Source of the DNA: Paenibacillus sp. ACRRY
GTDB lineage: Bacteria > Bacillota > Bacilli > Paenibacillales > Paenibacillaceae
DNA: 64,000 nt
Direction of reading: 5' to 3'
Assembly: GCF_022346995.1 (NCBI RefSeq)
Contig: NZ_JAKRNM010000001.1
Location: 744,001-808,000 of the forward strand
The notes beneath the pieces are model-generated. The model was not told where the DNA came from and searched no databases. It was given only the letters and a program-made list of their open reading frames with translations. Shown one piece after another: positions 61,261 to 64,000 of the stretch (the stretch's first letter is position 1; every line of letters starts with the position of its first letter). Position numbers and translations under genes: made by a program.

Positions 61261-62397
61261 ATGATTATAGGCGTACCCAAAGAAATCAAAAACAATGAAA
61301 ACCGGGTAGCAATTACCCCGGCAGGCGTTTTGTCGTTTGTGAATGCGGGACATGAGGTACAGATTGAAGATGGTGCGGGGTTGGGCAGCGGCATTAGCAA
61401 TGACGCATATATTCAGGCTGGTGCGACAATTGTTTCTACAGCCCAGGAAGCCTGGTCAGCGGAGATGGTTATGAAGGTGAAAGAGCCTCAACAGGAGGAA
61501 TTCATTTATTTTCGTGAAAACTTGATATTATTTACGTACTTGCATCTTGCGGCTGAACCGGAATTGACTCATAAACTTATGGAAAAAAAAGTAACAGCTA
61601 TCGCTTATGAAACCATTCAGCTTGGCAATGGCTCTTTGCCACTATTGACACCGATGAGTGAAGTGGCCGGCAGAATGTCTGTTCAAGTGGGCGTGCATTC
61701 CCTTGAGAAATTCCAAGGTGGAAAGGGTGTACTCATTAGTGGTGTTCCTGGAGTGAAACCAGCCAATGTGGTCATTATTGGCGGCGGCGTGGTTGGAACA
61801 AACGCAGCAAAAATGGCGGTTGGACTGGGCGCTAACGTGACGATTCTCGACGTCAATCCGGAGCGGCTCAGACAGCTCGACGATCTGTTCGAAGGGCGTG
61901 TGCAAACCGTTATATCGGATCGGTTCCACATTGCTGAGGAAGTAAAGAAAGCGGATCTGCTGATCGGTGCAGTACTGATTCCGGGTGCCAGAGCACCGCA
62001 ACTTGTCACTGAAAGCATGATCAAGGAGATGGAGCCCGGCTCTGTAGTGGTCGATGTTGCCATTGATCAGGGAGGGTCCATTGAAACGGTTGACCATACA
62101 ACCACCCACGATCAGCCTACTTACGTGAAGCATGGTGTAATTCATTATTCTGTGGCCAACATGCCTGGAGCTGTCGCAAGAACTGCGACCTATGCTTTGA
62201 CGAATGCAACAAGTCAATACGGGCTGTTTATTGCGAATCAGGGATTTGAACAAGCCGTGTTGAACAATCCGGCGGTAGCCAAAGGGGTTAATACGTTTAA
62301 GGGCGAGGTTACATTCCATGCTGTAGCACAAGCCATGAATTTGTCATTTACGCCTCTTGAGACGATGATCACGAAAGAAGTCATAGCAGTATCTTAA
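61261..62397 (+). CDS. ald: Alanine dehydrogenase
   Basis: 378 aa, complete Ald: [20 protein letters not shown] at the N-terminus, active-site Lys in [12 protein letters not shown] (near 75), active-site His in [11 protein letters not shown] (near 96), and the NAD fold [20 protein letters not shown]. It converts L-alanine to pyruvate and ammonium with NAD+. Next to a pyruvate-dependent-type aminotransferase it regenerates the amino acceptor and releases ammonium for assimilation. A GGGAGTGTG site precedes ATG 61261. Confidence 0.96.
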   Translation: MIIGVPKEIKNNENRVAITPAGVLSFVNAGHEVQIEDGAGLGSGISNDAYIQAGATIVSTAQEAWSAEMVMKVKEPQQEEFIYFRENLILFTYLHLAAEPELTHKLMEKKVTAIAYETIQLGNGSLPLLTPMSEVAGRMSVQVGVHSLEKFQGGKGVLISGVPGVKPANVVIIGGGVVGTNAAKMAVGLGANVTILDVNPERLRQLDDLFEGRVQTVISDRFHIAEEVKKADLLIGAVLIPGARAPQLVTESMIKEMEPGSVVVDVAIDQGGSIETVDHTTTHDQPTYVKHGVIHYSVANMPGAVARTATYALTNATSQYGLFIANQGFEQAVLNNPAVAKGVNTFKGEVTFHAVAQAMNLSFTPLETMITKEVIAVS

Positions 62398-62420
62398 TTC
62401 ATTCCGGGGGAGGAAATGAC

Positions 62421-63773
62421 TTGAAAACAAAAGAAGAGACACGTACATTGATTGAGAAAGATCAGCAGCATTTATGGCATGCACTCTATAAAGACATAGA
62501 GGGAGCCAATCCTGTCATTGCGGCATCCGGCGAAGGCTCCTGGTTCACGGATATAGACGGCAATCGCTATTTCGATGGAGTCTCGGGATTATGGTGCTTA
62601 AATCTTGGGCATGGACGCAAGGAAATCGCCGATGCCGCAGCAGCGCAAATGATGAAATTGTCCTATTCGCCCTTAACCATAAGTCACGAGCCTGCCATCG
62701 AGCTTGCGGCAAAAATCAGTGAATTGTTGGGTGGGGGAGATTATAAAACCTTTTTCTCCAACAGTGGATCAGAGGCGAATGAGACCGCGTTCAAAATTGC
62801 ACGTCAATACCATGCGCAAAACGGCAATCCCGGGAAATATAAATTCATCTCCAGATATCGGGCTTACCATGGCAATACGTTAGGGGCATTAAGTGCAACC
62901 GCTCAAGCCAATCGTCGGCATCGGTACGACCCTCCTGCGCCAGGATTCCTGCATGTACAGCCTCCGTATCGTTACCGGTCGCCATTCGGGGATACACCGG
63001 AGGCGGATATCATCGCTGCAAATATGCTGGAGGAAATGATCGTCTGGGAGGGAGCAGATAGCGTCGCAGGTGTCATCATGGAACCTTTCATTTCTGGTGG
63101 CGGGGTTATTATTCCATCTGACGGTTATTTGCAACGTGTCGCCGAGATTTGTGAGAAATACGATGTACTGCTCATTATGGATGAAGTGGTTTCGGGTTAT
63201 GGTCGCACGGGCAAAATGTTCGGCTTTATGCATTACGAGGGCGTTCAGCCAGACATCATCACGATGGCAAAAGGGCTGACAAGCGGGTATTTGCCGCTTG
63301 GAGCAACGGCGGTGAAAGCGGAAATCTACGAGTGCTTCAAAGGCTCCGGGCATAACAATCAGTTCCGGCACGTCTCCACCTATGGTGGACACCCGGCTTC
63401 CTGTGCGGTAGCACTCAAAAACATAGAGATCATAGAACGGGAGAATATTGTTGCCAAAGTCGAATATCAGAGCCATGAAATATTAAGCGAATTGCATACA
63501 CTTGTTGCTCACGCCCGAGTAGGCGATGTTCGTGGAGTAGGTTTCCTGTACGGTATTGAACTCGTTGAAGATAAAGAAACGAAAGTCCCTGCATCCGATG
63601 CCTTTGTTGGCTCAATTATTGCAGCTTGCAAGCAAAAAGGGGTTATCATCGGAAGAAACGGAGACACCATCCCGGGCTTCAGCAATGTCCTGATTATTGC
63701 TCCGCCACTCTCCTCAACAGAGGAGGACCTCACGTTTTTGGTGGAAACGGTGAAGGAAGCGTTCGGGATGTAA
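62421..63773 (+). CDS. Class III PLP-dependent aminotransferase (taurine:pyruvate / omega-amino acid type)
   Basis: 450 aa. WFTDIDGNRYFDGVSGLWCLNLGHGRKEI, FFSNSGSEANETAFKIARQY, RAYHGNTLGALSATA, LLIMDEVVSGYGRTG (PLP-pyridine Asp), MAKGLTSGYLPLGA (PLP-Lys) and the STYGGHPASCAVAL segment all match class III omega-aminotransferases. Resembles taurine:pyruvate and beta-alanine:pyruvate aminotransferases in layout; annotated relatives are often just aspartate aminotransferase family. TTG 62421 has GGGGGAGGAAATGAC upstream. With alanine dehydrogenase it forms an alanine/pyruvate shuttle that deaminates an omega-amino compound. Confidence 0.92.
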   Translation: MKTKEETRTLIEKDQQHLWHALYKDIEGANPVIAASGEGSWFTDIDGNRYFDGVSGLWCLNLGHGRKEIADAAAAQMMKLSYSPLTISHEPAIELAAKISELLGGGDYKTFFSNSGSEANETAFKIARQYHAQNGNPGKYKFISRYRAYHGNTLGALSATAQANRRHRYDPPAPGFLHVQPPYRYRSPFGDTPEADIIAANMLEEMIVWEGADSVAGVIMEPFISGGGVIIPSDGYLQRVAEICEKYDVLLIMDEVVSGYGRTGKMFGFMHYEGVQPDIITMAKGLTSGYLPLGATAVKAEIYECFKGSGHNNQFRHVSTYGGHPASCAVALKNIEIIERENIVAKVEYQSHEILSELHTLVAHARVGDVRGVGFLYGIELVEDKETKVPASDAFVGSIIAACKQKGVIIGRNGDTIPGFSNVLIIAPPLSSTEEDLTFLVETVKEAFGM

Positions 63774-63846
63774 CAGCACGAACCCCTTATAATGTTAAGG
63801 CAGCCCAATCCTTTGAACTGCACCTCCGATTGTTAAGTTGTCCAAC

Positions 63847-63915
63847 AATTGGGGAGCAGTTCATATGTATGATTGGCTGCTTTTGTTCAACTAACGGGCA
63901 GGATAGTTGAATTGA
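63847..63915 (+). repeat. R1 repeat, central hairpin and right end
   Basis: GAGCAGTTCAT...ATGATTGGCTGCTTTT followed by GTTCAACTAACGGGCAGGAT and AGTTGAATTG. Same right-end order as in the 49100 and 50074 copies. It could terminate the aminotransferase operon. Confidence 0.6.
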
Positions 63916-64000
63916 TAGGGTATAATTTCACTAGAAACTCTAGGTCTTACAAGCCAGGTGAGTCAGACGGATAGCAGCTTGTGTGGGTTTGAAGGTAATT

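Noticed and set aside
61642..62331. 229-codon open frame antisense to alanine dehydrogenase
   Set aside because: The ald gene is complete and conserved; the antisense frame has no recognisable features.

Overview
The window looks like a chromosomal segment of a spore-forming Firmicute, most likely Paenibacillus. The reasons are low-to-medium GC, strong Shine-Dalgarno sequences, a GerA-type spore germinant receptor operon, a very large S-layer-homology (SLH) surface glycosidase, many carbohydrate ABC transporters with lipoprotein binding proteins, and a YesMN-type two-component system. No rRNA, tRNA, CRISPR array or intact transposase was found.

Layout. 1-2050: a flavoprotein oxidoreductase (cut by the window edge) overlapping an ECF41-type sigma factor. 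2500-16140: a LacI-controlled polysaccharide locus (regulator, cytoplasmic two-domain protein, binding protein, two permeases, 2113-residue SLH-anchored glycosidase) with three matching operators. 16976-23718: cydABDC for a bd-type oxidase plus an OmpR-family regulator. 24119-31965: small accessory genes (DinB-like, TetR with an NTF2-like partner, AraC, MATE exporter, APH-like kinase, TetM-like GTPase). 32547-40265: a second sugar transport locus with a histidine kinase/regulator pair between two related binding proteins. 40708-46322: a GntR-LacI hybrid regulator divergent from an arabinan/xylan-type transporter and a GH43 enzyme. 46323-50064: a decaying patch with remnants of a quinone oxidoreductase and an aminoglycoside-phosphotransferase-like gene, small genes and repeat copies. 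50296-54404: a GerA receptor operon including a small 2-TM protein that fits the D subunit. 54466-63773: a nitrogen-scavenging locus.

The most interesting part is 54623-63773. A TnrA/GlnR-like MerR-family regulator lies in front of two transcription units: (1) YtcJ-like amidohydrolase, MFS importer, GntR regulator; (2) aldehyde dehydrogenase, TauE/SafE exporter, alanine dehydrogenase, class III aminotransferase. A site of the form TGTNA-N7-TNACA (perfect in one case, one mismatch in the other) precedes each unit. In both, the site centre is exactly 38 bp from the first base of a -10-like hexamer, which is the geometry of TnrA-activated promoters. The gene content fits a pathway that hydrolyses an N-acyl compound, moves its amino group to pyruvate, frees ammonium with alanine dehydrogenase, oxidises the remaining aldehyde and exports the acid. 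It resembles taurine-nitrogen assimilation with sulfoacetate release. The substrate is inferred, not shown.

The intergenic DNA carries at least two families of short dispersed repeats and several gene remnants: an SLH fragment, a quinone oxidoreductase, a phosphotransferase, a lactate permease N-terminus and a VOC C-terminus. These suggest past insertion and decay between otherwise intact operons.
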